Part shown: positions 26,825-36,449 of the stretch, piece by piece
Position numbering within the stretch: position 1 is the first letter of the stretch
Layout: each line of letters begins with the position of its first letter
Notes under the pieces: model-generated
The model's database searches: none
What the model was told of the DNA's origin: nothing
The model's input: the letters and a program-made list of their open reading frames with translations, nothing else
Made by a program: the position numbers and the translations under genes
NCBI RefSeq assembly: GCF_015482775.1
Contig: NZ_CP058214.1
Coordinates: forward strand, 620,001-684,000
DNA: 64,000 bases
From: Kaustia mangrovi
Lineage (GTDB): Bacteria; Pseudomonadota; Alphaproteobacteria; Rhizobiales; Im1
Direction: 5' to 3'

Positions 26825-28057
26825 TCAAGCCCGTTTGGTGGCGGGATGGGCGACCACGTTATGAAGCGAATGTTTGGTGTTTTCAAGGAAGCGGCGCAGA
26901 TTGCGCGCCGCCTGGCGGATCCTCTGCTCATTTTCCACAAGGGCGATGCGCACATAACCCTCGCCGTGCTCGCCGAATCCGATGCCGGGAGACACCGCCA
27001 CCTGCGCCTCCTCGATGAGCAGCTTGGAAAACTCAAGCGAGCCGAGCTCGCCCAGATGGTCCGGAATGGGTGCCCAGGCGAACATGGTCGCGGGCGGCGC
27101 CGGGATCGGCCAGCCGGCCCGCGTGAAGGCGTCCACCAGAACGTCGCGGCGCCCCTGATAGATGCGCCGGATCTCCCCGACGCAGTCCTCCGGCCCGTTG
27201 AGCGCCGCGGTCGCGGCCACCTGGATCGGCGTGAAGGCGCCGTAGTCGAGATAGGACTTCACCCGCGCGAGCGCGGCGATCAGCCGCTCGTTGCCGACCG
27301 CGAATCCCATGCGCCAGCCGGGCATCGAGAAGGTCTTCGACAGCGAGGTGAATTCCACCGCGACATCCATCGCACCCTCCACCTGGAGGATCGAGGGCGG
27401 CGGTTCGGTGCCGTCGAAATAGATCTCCGCATAGGCGAGGTCGGACAGGAGGATCAGCTCGTGCCGGCGCGCGAAGGCGACCACCTCGCGGTAGAAGTCG
27501 AGGTCGGCGAGCTGCGCGGTCGGGTTGGAGGGATAGTTGAGCACGCACGCCAGAGGCTTCGGCACCGAATGGCGCATCGCCCGGTCGAGCGCGCGCAGAC
27601 AGGCCTCGTCGGCCGTCGCCGGCAGGTGGCGGATCACACCGCCGGACATGATGAAGCCGAAGGCGTGGATCGGATAGGTCGGGTTCGGCGCGAGGATCAC
27701 ATCGCCCGGCGCGGTGATCGCCTGGGCCATGTTGGCGAACCCCTCCTTGGAGCCGAGCGTCGCGATGATCTGGGTCTCGGGATCGAGCGAGACGCCGAAC
27801 CGGTCGGCGTAGTAGCGCGCCTGGGCGCGGCGCAGGCCCTGAATGCCGCGCGAGGACGAATAGCGGTGGGTGCGCGGCTTGCGCACCGTCTCCACGAGCT
27901 TGTCCACGATGTGGTCGGGCGTGGGGAGGTCCGGATTGCCCATGCCCAGATCGACGATATCGGCACCGGCGGCGCGGGCCCGTGCCTTCAGGCTGTTGAC
28001 CTGCTCGAACACATAGGGCGGGAGCCGCTTGATCCGGTGGAAATCGTTCGCGATCAT
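26825..28057 (-). CDS. Class I/II aminotransferase (AlaC / LL-DAP aminotransferase-like)
   Basis: 410 residues from the ATG at 28057. Fold-type I motifs: VDLGMGNPDLPTP, LNYPSNPTAQ, SDLAYAEIYFDG and the PLP lysine in SLSKTFSMPGWRMGF. This alphaproteobacterial protein is usually annotated LL-diaminopimelate aminotransferase but is close to AlaC glutamate-pyruvate transaminases; it sits next to hom throughout the class. Since dapA is present elsewhere in the window, either role is possible. The last 15 residues beyond the family end are lineage-specific. Confidence 0.88.
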   Translation of the reverse strand: MIANDFHRIKRLPPYVFEQVNSLKARARAAGADIVDLGMGNPDLPTPDHIVDKLVETVRKPRTHRYSSSRGIQGLRRAQARYYADRFGVSLDPETQIIATLGSKEGFANMAQAITAPGDVILAPNPTYPIHAFGFIMSGGVIRHLPATADEACLRALDRAMRHSVPKPLACVLNYPSNPTAQLADLDFYREVVAFARRHELILLSDLAYAEIYFDGTEPPPSILQVEGAMDVAVEFTSLSKTFSMPGWRMGFAVGNERLIAALARVKSYLDYGAFTPIQVAATAALNGPEDCVGEIRRIYQGRRDVLVDAFTRAGWPIPAPPATMFAWAPIPDHLGELGSLEFSKLLIEEAQVAVSPGIGFGEHGEGYVRIALVENEQRIRQAARNLRRFLENTKHSLHNVVAHPATKRA

Positions 28058-28137
28058 GACTGTCGGAGAGCCTCTGGTGACAATGGGAATGACCACGGAA
28101 TGATTACACGGGGTCGCCCCCGTGTCATCCGTCGCGC

Positions 28138-28434
28138 TCACTCGCCGGTGCGCCAGCGGGCCGTGTCCTTGAAGTCCGGCAGGAAGGGGATGTCGTCCAG
28201 CGTGACGATCCGGTTGGCGACGACGACATAGAGGCCCGCGAAGATCACCGCGGCGATGGCGGTCGTTGCCAGGAACTTCATCGCCATGCGCGGACGTTTC
28301 GGCGCGCTCGGAACGGTTCCGGGCTCGATTTCCTCGCCACCCTCGTGCGGGCTGTGGGCGCCCCAGGGCAGGACGGCGAACAGCACCAGCCACCAGATGA
28401 TGAAGAAGACGGCGATCGCGCTGATGAGGCTCAT
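28138..28434 (-). CDS. DUF1467 membrane protein
   Basis: 98 residues with two membrane helices (residues 3-25 and 52-72). The pattern IWWLVLFAVLPWG...E.EPGTVPSAPKRPRMAMKFLATT is that of DUF1467, a family confined to Alphaproteobacteria. The gene begins 5 bases after the mce stop, so it is co-transcribed. Function unknown. Confidence 0.88.
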   Translation of the reverse strand: MSLISAIAVFFIIWWLVLFAVLPWGAHSPHEGGEEIEPGTVPSAPKRPRMAMKFLATTAIAAVIFAGLYVVVANRIVTLDDIPFLPDFKDTARWRTGE

Positions 28435-28439
28435 CGCGC

Positions 28440-28844
28440 TCAGGCCTCCTCGAGCTCGACAAGCGTGCCGAGAAAGTCCTTCGGATGAAGGAACAGGACG
28501 GGCTTGCCATGGGCGCCGGTCTTCGGCTCGCCGTCGCCGAGCACGCGCGCACCCTCCGCCTTCAGCCGGTCGCGCGCGGCGACGATGTCGTCGACCTCAT
28601 AGCAGATATGGTGGATGCCGCCGGCCGGATTGCGCTCCAGAAAGGCGGCGATGGGCGAGCCCTCGCCAAGCGGCTCCAGAAGCTCCACCTTGGTATTGTC
28701 GAGCGTCACGAAGACGACCGTCACACCATGGTCCGGCTCGGCCTGCGGCTGGGAGACCCGGGCGCCGAGCGTGTCGCGATAGACCGCCACGGCCGCGTCG
28801 AGGTCCGGCACAGCGATGGCCACATGGTTCAGTCGTCCCAGCAT
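28440..28844 (-). CDS. mce: Methylmalonyl-CoA epimerase
   Basis: 134 residues of a vicinal-oxygen-chelate fold: LNHVAIAVPDLDAAV (His metal ligand), NTKVELLEPLG, GIHHICYEVDDI and GTLVELEE, with the metal ligands His, His, Glu as in known epimerases. It interconverts (S)- and (R)-methylmalonyl-CoA for propionate degradation. The mce-DUF1467 pair is typical of this order. Confidence 0.92.
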   Translation of the reverse strand: MLGRLNHVAIAVPDLDAAVAVYRDTLGARVSQPQAEPDHGVTVVFVTLDNTKVELLEPLGEGSPIAAFLERNPAGGIHHICYEVDDIVAARDRLKAEGARVLGDGEPKTGAHGKPVLFLHPKDFLGTLVELEEA

Positions 28845-28993
28845 TCGTTCTCGCTCCCTTGTCGGCTCTCAGGCCTGCCACACGGTCTCCACCGTCCCGG
28901 CTCGGACCGGCCCGACGGTTTTAGGATACTCGCTCGCCGTCGCTCAAGCCGCTTGTCCGTCCCGCACGGCGAAGGGGCCGACGCGAAGGACAC

Positions 28994-29716
28994 CTATGCC
29001 GTCTCCGCAAGGCGCGACACGATCCGGGCGCGCGCCTCGGGCAGCTTCAAGCCACGCGGCTGGAGGACATGGCGGACGAGAAAGTGGCCCGTCAGCGCGA
29101 AGCCCTCGCAGATCTCCGCCGACGAAGCCCCCTCCCCACCGCCCAGCAGGAAGGCCGGCAGCGCGAGAAGCCGGTCCCGGTAGGGCGCGCCGGCCTCCGC
29201 GCTCACCGCGCGCCCGGTCTTCGGCGACACATAGACAAGCTCCCGGCTCTCCCCCGTCGCCGCACAGCGGCTGAGATCGAGACCGAAGCCCAGCTCCTCC
29301 AGGAGGCCGAACTCCCAGCGCACCAGAAGCGCCGGCCACAGATCGTCGTCGTCGAGCGCGCAGAGCACATAGCGGAAGGCGTCGTGAAGGCGGGCATGGG
29401 CCTCGCGCTCGGGCACGAGATGGGCCAGCGTGGTGAGCGTCGTCAGCCCGGCGAGCTTGAACGGGTCGTCGATCAGCGCGGCCGCCTTCAGCGCGACGGG
29501 CTCGATGGCGAAGACGCCGAGATGCTCCGACAGGCGCGCCCGCCAGGTCGCGGCCACCAGGTTGCCCGGCTGGAGCACGGCCCTCATGCTGCGCGAGCGC
29601 CCGCCATGGACGAGCCCCGCATAGCGCCCGTGCCCGCGCGTGAACACCTCCGCGATCACGGAGGTCTCCCCGTGGCGGCGCGCGCTCAGGATTATGCCTT
29701 CCTCGCTCCACTGCAT
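28994..29716 (-). CDS. recO: DNA repair protein RecO
   Basis: 240 residues: N-terminal OB fold (MQWSEEGIILSARRHGETSVIAEVFTRGHGRYAGLVHGG) and a helical C-terminal domain (LLRWEFGLLEELGFGLDLSRC). The zinc cysteines are mostly missing, as in many alphaproteobacterial RecO. RecO loads RecA on SSB-coated DNA with RecR. Last gene of the lepB-rnc-era-recO series. Confidence 0.92.
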   Translation of the reverse strand: MQWSEEGIILSARRHGETSVIAEVFTRGHGRYAGLVHGGRSRSMRAVLQPGNLVAATWRARLSEHLGVFAIEPVALKAAALIDDPFKLAGLTTLTTLAHLVPEREAHARLHDAFRYVLCALDDDDLWPALLVRWEFGLLEELGFGLDLSRCAATGESRELVYVSPKTGRAVSAEAGAPYRDRLLALPAFLLGGGEGASSAEICEGFALTGHFLVRHVLQPRGLKLPEARARIVSRLAETA

Positions 29717-29822
29717 GGGCGCATCGATATCCTTGCCGGCGGCCGGCTGAGGGCCACCGGGACCGCTCCCCGTTACGAGCCTACCCCATTGCGGGCCGAT
29801 GCACGCTATGCCCGACGGTCAT

Positions 29823-30755
29823 TCAGCGCGGAAAGTCCAAACCCATCATCTGGAAGCGCTCCGGATCGCGGCCCCAGTTCTCGCGCACCTTGACGAACAG
29901 GAAGAGGTGGACACGCTTGCCGAGCATCTCCTGCAGCTCCTCGCGGGCCGCCTGGCCGATCTCCTTTATGGAGCGTCCGCCCTTGCCGAGCACGATCTTC
30001 TTCTGCCCGTCGCGCTCCACATAGATCACCTGCTCGATGCGCACCGAGCCGTCCGGCTTCTCCGTCCAGCTCTCCGTCTCCACCGTGGAGGCGTAGGGCA
30101 GCTCCTGATGGAGGCGCAGGAAGAGCTTCTCGCGGGTGACCTCCGAGGCCATGAGCCGCAGCGGCACATCCGCGATCTGGTCTTCCGGATAGAGCCAGGG
30201 GCCCTCCGGCATATGGTCGGCGAGGAAGGCGCGGAGATCGTCGACCCCGTCGCCGGTGAGCGCGGAGATCATGAAGGTGTTCTCGAAGGCAACGCGCTCG
30301 TTGAGCGCCGCCGACAGAGCCAGCAGGCTCTCGCGCTTGACCGCATCGACCTTGTTGAGCACGAGCTGGGCCTTCAGGCCCGACGCGGCCAGGGCGTCGA
30401 GCACGGCCTCGACCTCCTCGTCCAGGCCCGTGCGGGAATCGACGAGGAGAAGCACGATATCCGCCTCCTCCGCCCCAGCCCAGGCGGCCTCGACCATCGC
30501 CTTGTCGAGCGTGCGCCGCGGTTTGAAGATGCCCGGCGTGTCGACGAAGACGAGCTGGCTCGGCCCGTGAACGGCGATGGCGCGAAGGCGCGCGCGCGTC
30601 GTCTGCACCTTGGGGGTGACGATGGCGACCTTCATGCCGACGAGCTGGTTCAGGAGCGTCGACTTGCCCGCATTCGGCGCGCCGATCAGGGCCACGAAGC
30701 CGCAGCGCGTGGCGCCGGCGGGCGCCTGTGTGTCCATATTGTCGGGCGTTGTCAT
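29823..30755 (-). CDS. era: GTPase Era
   Basis: 310 residues from the ATG at 30755 that overlaps the rnc stop (ATGA, 30752-30755). GTPase motifs G1 GAPNAGKST, G3 DTPGI and G4 NKVD, and a C-terminal KH domain (ERDGQKKIVLGKGGRSIKEIG) that binds the 3' end of 16S rRNA. It acts in 30S assembly. Coupling with rnc is the classical arrangement. Confidence 0.96.
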   Translation of the reverse strand: MTTPDNMDTQAPAGATRCGFVALIGAPNAGKSTLLNQLVGMKVAIVTPKVQTTRARLRAIAVHGPSQLVFVDTPGIFKPRRTLDKAMVEAAWAGAEEADIVLLLVDSRTGLDEEVEAVLDALAASGLKAQLVLNKVDAVKRESLLALSAALNERVAFENTFMISALTGDGVDDLRAFLADHMPEGPWLYPEDQIADVPLRLMASEVTREKLFLRLHQELPYASTVETESWTEKPDGSVRIEQVIYVERDGQKKIVLGKGGRSIKEIGQAAREELQEMLGKRVHLFLFVKVRENWGRDPERFQMMGLDFPR

Positions 30756-31453
30756 GGTGTCGTGTTCCGTGCCGCGAGGAAGGCCTCGGCGGCGGCCTGC
30801 TCTGCGGCACGCTTCGAGGTGCCCCCGCCCTCGGCCGGCGGGAAGCCCTCCACCGTCACGCGCACGCAGAAGCTCGGCGCGTGGTCCGGCCCCGTTCGCT
30901 CTGTTTCCTCGTAGACCGGCGGCGGCAGGCTGCGTCCTTGCGCCCATTCCTGCAGCGCGCTCTTGGAATCCTTCGGCGTCACCGACACGGTCTTGAGGTA
31001 ATCCGCCCAGTACCGTTCGATGAAGCCGCGCGCGACATCGAGGCCGCCATCGAGATAGAGCGCGGCGATCACCGCCTCGCAGGCATTGGCGAGGATCGCC
31101 GCCTTCTTGCGCCCGCCCGCCGTCGCCTCGCCCGGCCCGAGCCGCAGATAGGCGCCGAGATCGAGATGCTCGGCCACCTCCGCGCAGGTCTCCTTGCGCA
31201 CCAGCGCATTGAGCCGCGGCGCAAGATCGCCCTCATTGGCATCCGGATAGAGCCGGAACAGGAGCTCCGCCACGACGAGCCCCAGAACGCGGTCGCCGAG
31301 GAACTCCAGCCGCTCGTAGTCGCGGACCGATTTCGTGCGTCCCGCCGTATAGCTCGCATGGGTCAGGGCGCGTTCGAGGATGCCGGGCTCGGCGAAGTCG
31401 TGGCCCAGCCTCTCTTCGAATTCCCGCGCTGACTTTGTCTTCGCGTTCGACAC
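30752..31453 (-). CDS. rnc: Ribonuclease III
   Basis: 233 residues if the GTG at 31453 is used, 8 bases after the lepB stop; an ATG at 31504 would run through the lepB end. Catalytic signature ERLEFLGDRVLGLVVAELL, metal Asp/Glu in AILANACEAVIAALYLD, then a double-stranded-RNA-binding domain (SKSALQEWAQ to SKRAAEQAAAEAFL). It processes rRNA precursors and structured mRNAs. It would also be the likely enzyme to act on RNA duplexes such as the porin sRNA proposed here. Confidence 0.92.
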   Translation of the reverse strand: MSNAKTKSAREFEERLGHDFAEPGILERALTHASYTAGRTKSVRDYERLEFLGDRVLGLVVAELLFRLYPDANEGDLAPRLNALVRKETCAEVAEHLDLGAYLRLGPGEATAGGRKKAAILANACEAVIAALYLDGGLDVARGFIERYWADYLKTVSVTPKDSKSALQEWAQGRSLPPPVYEETERTGPDHAPSFCVRVTVEGFPPAEGGGTSKRAAEQAAAEAFLAARNTTP

Positions 31454-31461
31454 GGGTCGGA

Positions 31462-32259
31462 TCAGTGCAACACGTCGAAGAACCGGTCCCAGCGGATGGT
31501 CCACGGCCAGTTCCAGACAGCCAGCATGGAGGTATGCGGCTCGTGGGAGAAGAAGATCACCTCTGCCCGGCCCACGAAATTCTCGAACGGCACATAGCCC
31601 ACCTGGCTCAGGAACCGGCTGTCGGTCGAGTTGTCGCGGTTGTCGCCCATCATGAAGTAGTGCCCCTGGGGCACCACATAAACTTGCGTGTTGTCGCCGG
31701 GCGAGCCGTCATAAAGGTCGAGCGTGTAGTAGCTCACCCCGTTGGGCAGGGTCTCGCGATAGCGCCGGACGCTGCGGTCGTTGCCGAAGGCGTCCTCCTC
31801 GATGAAGTCGGAGACGAGCTCACGCTTGACCGGCTCGCCATTGATGTGGACCACACCGTCAATGACCTGGACGCGGTCGCCGGGCAGCCCGATCACGCGC
31901 TTGATGTAGTCGGTCTCGTTGTCGCGCGGCAGCTTGAAGACCGCCACGTCGCCGCGGTCGGGATCGGAGGCGAGAATCCGCCCGGAAAAGGGCAGCGGGC
32001 CGATCTTGAGCCCGTTGTCGCCCCAGAAATCCAGATTGAAGCTGAACGAATAGCGGCTGTAGCCATAGGAATACTTCGAGACGAACAGGTAATCGCCGAC
32101 CAGGAGAGTCGGGACCATCGATCCGGACGGAATATTGAACGGCTGAAACAGGAATGTCCTGATCACGAATGCAATGATCAGCGCGTGAATGACAACGCGG
32201 ATGACTTCCCACGCGCCGCCTCGCGACTGCTTTTGCGCATCATCTGCCATGGATGCCAT
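31462..32259 (-). CDS. lepB: Signal peptidase I
   Basis: 265 residues with one N-terminal membrane helix (VIHALIIAFVIRTFLF). It has the catalytic Ser in NIPSGSMVPTLLVGD, the catalytic Lys in DYIKRVIGLPGD and the GHYFMMGDNRDNSTDSR motif. It cleaves signal peptides of exported proteins such as the porins and binding proteins in this window. Confidence 0.96.
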   Translation of the reverse strand: MASMADDAQKQSRGGAWEVIRVVIHALIIAFVIRTFLFQPFNIPSGSMVPTLLVGDYLFVSKYSYGYSRYSFSFNLDFWGDNGLKIGPLPFSGRILASDPDRGDVAVFKLPRDNETDYIKRVIGLPGDRVQVIDGVVHINGEPVKRELVSDFIEEDAFGNDRSVRRYRETLPNGVSYYTLDLYDGSPGDNTQVYVVPQGHYFMMGDNRDNSTDSRFLSQVGYVPFENFVGRAEVIFFSHEPHTSMLAVWNWPWTIRWDRFFDVLH

Positions 32260-32430
32260 GTGTGTTGCTCGTCCGGCGGGCGGTCGTGGCGCGCGCCTCG
32301 TCTACCAAGGAGTCTGCCCCTAATATCCTGTCCCACGCCACGTGGCAAACGCGAAGCCGGTTGTCCGCGCCCCGGGCGGCGGTGCTGTTGCCGTTCGGCA
32401 ACGCCGCCGCAAGATCTCGCGCGCAACCGG

Positions 32431-32838
32431 TCATGCCAATTCTTCGGGAACTGCGGAAATAATCACGAACGCCTGGGCATAGGGGTAGTCGTCCGTGATG
32501 GTCAGATGAATCTCGGCGCGATGGCCCGCGGGCGTCATCCGCTCCAGATGGAGCCGGGCCGGCCCGGTGAGCATGAAGGTCGGTCGCCCCGACGGCTCGT
32601 TCACCACGCCGAGATCGCGCCAGTAGACACTCTGGCGAAATCCGGTGCCGAGGGCCTTGGAACAGGCTTCCTTGGCCGCGAAGCGCTTCGCGTAGGACGC
32701 TGCGCGCGCCGCCCGGCGGTCCGACTTCCGCCGTTCCACATCGGTGAAGACGCGATGGGTGAACCGGTCGCCGAAGCGTTCGAGCGTGCGCTCGACACGG
32801 CGAATGTCGACCATATCGTTGCCAACGCCGAGGATCAT
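32431..32838 (-). CDS. acpS: Holo-[acyl-carrier-protein] synthase
   Basis: 135 residues from the ATG at 32838, which overlaps the DUF2062 stop (ATGA). Motifs [37 protein letters not shown] and [15 protein letters not shown]. It transfers phosphopantetheine from CoA to acyl carrier protein. Confidence 0.95.
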   Translation of the reverse strand: MILGVGNDMVDIRRVERTLERFGDRFTHRVFTDVERRKSDRRAARAASYAKRFAAKEACSKALGTGFRQSVYWRDLGVVNEPSGRPTFMLTGPARLHLERMTPAGHRAEIHLTITDDYPYAQAFVIISAVPEELA

Positions 32839-33446
32839 GACGAGTTGGAACTCTCCGCCACATTGCTGGTCGGCTTCTTGCGCGACACCAGCCGGGTGCG
32901 GCGGCGATTCTGATAGGCAGCGACCATCGGGCGGACAAGCACATAACCGATGGAGCCCATGACCGTGCCGAGCACGACACCGCCGACGCTCATCGGTGTG
33001 ACCACCGGACCCAGAACGCTCCAGAACTCCTGCCAGCCATAGAGCGGGTGATGCAGGAGATTGGCGAATGTGTTGTCGGGAAACTTGAGGACCAGCTTCT
33101 CGCGCAGATCGTGGCCGAGGACCAGGCCGCCCAGATTGTAGGTCGCGATCCAGATGAGCGGAAAGGTCAGCGGGTTGCCGATGAATGTCCCGAAGGCGGA
33201 GGCGAGCACATTGCCGCCGAGCACCAGCGCCACGATCGCCCCGAGCAGGAAGTGGAAGCCCATGAACGGCGTGAAGGAGGCGAACATGCCGGCGGCGAAA
33301 CCGAGCGCGATCTCGTGCGGCGAGGCCGACAGACGCGTCACGCGGTGCCAGACATAGGCGACGGATCGCCGCCAGCCCCGGCGTGGCCACAGCCAACCGC
33401 GCATCCTGGATACCAGCCCCAGCCTATCGCGTCTCTTGAACAACAT
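32835..33446 (-). CDS. DUF2062 membrane protein
   Basis: 203 residues with three membrane helices and the DUF2062 pattern ([43 protein letters not shown]). Function unknown. It lies between rsh and acpS and is translationally coupled to acpS. The tail is basic and Ser-rich. Confidence 0.88.
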   Translation of the reverse strand: MLFKRRDRLGLVSRMRGWLWPRRGWRRSVAYVWHRVTRLSASPHEIALGFAAGMFASFTPFMGFHFLLGAIVALVLGGNVLASAFGTFIGNPLTFPLIWIATYNLGGLVLGHDLREKLVLKFPDNTFANLLHHPLYGWQEFWSVLGPVVTPMSVGGVVLGTVMGSIGYVLVRPMVAAYQNRRRTRLVSRKKPTSNVAESSNSS

Positions 33447-33528
33447 GGACAGACCACTTCCTGAACGCTGTCTCCACCACCATTCTATTCAGATAGCAAC
33501 AGCAATCGTTAACGCAAAGCCCAATCCT

Positions 33529-35760
33529 TCAACTTTGCGAGGCCGAGTCCCCCGTGACGCGCGCCACGCTGGAGACGAGCGACTTGCGCTTGAGCTCCGT
33601 CATGATGCGGTTGAGGTGCTTCACATCGTAAACCTCGAGCACGATTTCCAGGTCGAAGAAGTCGGGCCCGCCCGCCTCCATGTTGAGGTGCTCGATATTG
33701 GCGTCGTTCTCGCCGAACACCTGCGTCACCTGGGCGAGCGCGCCGACCTCGTTGTGGATCGCGACCTTGATGCGTGCGGGAAAGCGCTGGCCGGAATTCT
33801 CCGGCACATCCCAGGCGAGGTCGATCCAGCGGTCGGGCTCGTCGTCGAAGTTCTTCAGCGTCCGGGCGAAGATCGGATAGATCGTCACCCCCTCGCCGGG
33901 CGTGAGGATGCCGACGATGCGCTCGCCCGGCACCGCGCCGGTGTCGCGCGCGATCTTCAGGGGCAGCGTGTTGTTGAGCCCGCGCACCGGGATCGCCCCG
34001 CGGCGGTCCTCCGTGCCGCGCCGCGACAGGACGGCCGGCAACCGCATCGCCTTGCCGATGGATCTGAGCGGCCCGCCGGAGGCGCGCCGCCCCCCTTGCG
34101 CTTCCCCCTCGACCTTCATGGCGCTCAGCACGTCCCTGCTGGCGAGTTCGCCGCGTCCCACGAGCGCCAGCGCATCCTCCGGCGTCTGGATCTTCAGGCC
34201 GAGGCGCGGCAGGGCGGCGGCGACCTCCTCCTCGCTATAGCGATGCCCGTGGCGTTCGAGCGCACGCTCCAGGATCTCGCGCCCGAGCCCCGCATATTGC
34301 CGGCGCACCGCCATGCGCGTCGCGCGGCGGATCGCGGCACGCGCCTTGCCGGTGATCGCGAAGGCCTCCCAGGCGGCCGGCGGCGTCTGCGCCTTGGAGC
34401 ACACGATCTCCACCTCGTCGCCGTTCTCAAGCTCCGTGATCAGCGGCGCGTGGCGTCCGTTGATCCGGCAGCCGACGCAGGAATCGCCGATATCGGTATG
34501 GACGGCATAGGCGAAGTCGATGGGCGTCGCCCCGCGCGGCAGAGCGATAAGGTCGCCCTTGGGCGTGAAGCAGAAGACCTGGTCCTGGAACAGCTCCAGC
34601 TTGGTGTGCTCCAGGAACTCCTTCGGACTCTCGCCCTCCGACAGGATGTCGACCAGATGGCGCAGCCAGCGATAGGCGTTGGATTCCTTCGGCAGCGGAA
34701 AGGCGCCATTGGCCGCGCGCTTGCCGTCGGCATCCTTGTAGATCGCATGGGCGGCCACGCCGCGCTCGGCGATCTCGTGCATCTCGCGGGTGCGGATCTG
34801 CAGCTCGACGCGTTTCCGGTGCGGACCGATGACGGTCGTGTGGATCGAACGGTAGTCGTTCTGCTTCGGGTTGGAGATATAGTCCTTGAAGCGGCCGGGA
34901 ACCGCCCGCCAGCTCTGATGCACGAAGCCGAGCGCGCGATAGCAGCCATCGATCGTCTCCACGATCACGCGGAAGCCGAAGATGTCGGAAAGCTGGCCGA
35001 GCGAGATCTGCTTGCGCTCCATCTTGCGCCAGATGGAATAGGGCCGCTTCTCGCGGCCATAGACCGCAGCCTCGATATCGTTCTCCGCCAGCTTCTCGCT
35101 CAGCGCCTGCTCGATCTCGCGCAGGAGATCGCCGCTCTCCTCGCGCAGCCGCTTGAGCCGTTCCGAAATCGTGCGGTGGGCTTCCGGATTGATCTCCCTG
35201 AAGGACAGGTCCTCCAGCTCCTCGCGCATCTGCTGCATGCCCATACGGCCGGCCAGAGGCGCATAGATGTCCATCGTCTCCTGGGCGATGCGCACCCTCT
35301 TGTCGGGACGCATGTGCTCGATGGTGCGCATGTTGTGCAGCCGGTCGGCGAGCTTGACCAGCAGCACCCGGATGTCCTTGGAGATGGCGACGAGGAGCTT
35401 GCGCAGATTCTCCGCCTGCGCGGCCTCCTTGGTGGCCAGGTCCAGGCGCTTGATCTTGGTCAGGCCGTCGACGAGCGAGGCGATCTCCGGGCCGAAGAGA
35501 TCCTCGATCTCGTGGCGCGTCGTCTCGGTATCCTCGATGACGTCGTGCAGCAGCGCGGCGGCAATGGTCGCGTCGTCGAGCTTCAGGTTGGTGAGGATCG
35601 CGGCGACTTCGAGCGGATGGGAGAAATAGGGATCGCCGGATGCGCGGATCTGCGAGCCATGCGCACGCATGGCATAGACATAGGCTTTGTTCAAAAGGGT
35701 CTCGTCGGCATCCGGGTCGTAACCCTGCACCCGTTCGACGAGTTCGTATTGGCGCATCAT
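33529..35760 (-). CDS. rsh: Bifunctional (p)ppGpp synthetase/hydrolase
   Basis: 743 residues. HD hydrolase domain (HDVIEDTE, residues 70-80), synthetase domain (YSIWRKMERKQISLGQLSDIFGFRVIVE), TGS (FTPKGDLIALPRGATPIDFAYAVHTDIG) and C-terminal ACT domain. Both catalytic halves look intact, as in the single long RelA/SpoT homologue of Alphaproteobacteria. It sets the alarmone level in starvation. It lies 146 bases downstream of rpoZ, past a terminator. Confidence 0.95.
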   Translation of the reverse strand: MMRQYELVERVQGYDPDADETLLNKAYVYAMRAHGSQIRASGDPYFSHPLEVAAILTNLKLDDATIAAALLHDVIEDTETTRHEIEDLFGPEIASLVDGLTKIKRLDLATKEAAQAENLRKLLVAISKDIRVLLVKLADRLHNMRTIEHMRPDKRVRIAQETMDIYAPLAGRMGMQQMREELEDLSFREINPEAHRTISERLKRLREESGDLLREIEQALSEKLAENDIEAAVYGREKRPYSIWRKMERKQISLGQLSDIFGFRVIVETIDGCYRALGFVHQSWRAVPGRFKDYISNPKQNDYRSIHTTVIGPHRKRVELQIRTREMHEIAERGVAAHAIYKDADGKRAANGAFPLPKESNAYRWLRHLVDILSEGESPKEFLEHTKLELFQDQVFCFTPKGDLIALPRGATPIDFAYAVHTDIGDSCVGCRINGRHAPLITELENGDEVEIVCSKAQTPPAAWEAFAITGKARAAIRRATRMAVRRQYAGLGREILERALERHGHRYSEEEVAAALPRLGLKIQTPEDALALVGRGELASRDVLSAMKVEGEAQGGRRASGGPLRSIGKAMRLPAVLSRRGTEDRRGAIPVRGLNNTLPLKIARDTGAVPGERIVGILTPGEGVTIYPIFARTLKNFDDEPDRWIDLAWDVPENSGQRFPARIKVAIHNEVGALAQVTQVFGENDANIEHLNMEAGGPDFFDLEIVLEVYDVKHLNRIMTELKRKSLVSSVARVTGDSASQS

Positions 35761-35820
35761 CGCCGTGTCATGATCCCAAGGCCGGCATGCAATTCAAACA
35801 GGGGTACGGAGGCGACACGC

Positions 35821-35859
35821 AAAAAGGGCCGGAACGGCACGGTCGCCGCATCCCGGCCC
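35821..35859 (-). terminator. Intrinsic terminator after rpoZ
   Basis: On the minus strand GGGCCGG / CCGGCCC (7 bp, 20-base loop) is followed by five T's. It lies 48 bases after the rpoZ stop, so rsh may have its own promoter. Confidence 0.7.
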
Positions 35860-35906
35860 CTCAAACTTCGCGCGGGCTCCGTTTCCGGAAGCGGCGCTGT
35901 CGTCCC

Positions 35907-36323
35907 TTACAGGCCGGAGCGCGTGCTGCCCGGGCTTTCCGCCGGCGGCAGCCCTTCCAGGCCGCGCAGCAGGTCTTCCTCGCTCATGCGGTCGAGCGAG
36001 ACATCGTCGTCGTCGCTCTGGCTGAGCGTTTCGGCCGGCGCGTCCTGCGCGCCCGAGGTCAGGGCCGGCACCAGATCGGCCTCCGGCTCGTCCACCTCGA
36101 CATATTTCTGCATCGAGTGGATGAGGTCCTCGCTGAGGTCGTCCTTGTCGATCGTGTCGTCGGCGATCTCGCGCAGGGCCACGACAGGGTTCTTGTCGTT
36201 GTCCCGGTCGACGGTGAGCGGTGCACCCTGCGAGATCATGCGGGCCCGGTGGCCGGCGAGCAGGATCAGGTCGAACCGGTTCGGCACCTTTTCAATGCAA
36301 TCTTCAACGGTAACGCGCGCCAT
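35907..36323 (-). CDS. rpoZ: RNA polymerase omega subunit
   Basis: 138 residues. The N-terminal half is the omega fold ([44 protein letters not shown]). The C-terminal 60 residues are acidic and lineage-specific. It helps assemble RNA polymerase and, with ppGpp from the adjacent rsh, takes part in the stringent response. Confidence 0.95.
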   Translation of the reverse strand: MARVTVEDCIEKVPNRFDLILLAGHRARMISQGAPLTVDRDNDKNPVVALREIADDTIDKDDLSEDLIHSMQKYVEVDEPEADLVPALTSGAQDAPAETLSQSDDDDVSLDRMSEEDLLRGLEGLPPAESPGSTRSGL

Positions 36324-36449
36324 GAGGCTGCTTTCCTCGTGTCGTCCTGATAGGTCGGATTGAGCGATATCTATGCGTTCGGCGCAAGAAACGCAACCCG
36401 TTGCGTGGGAGTCTTCGCGTTTGCGGCCGGCGGCGGTCCTGCCGCCCGG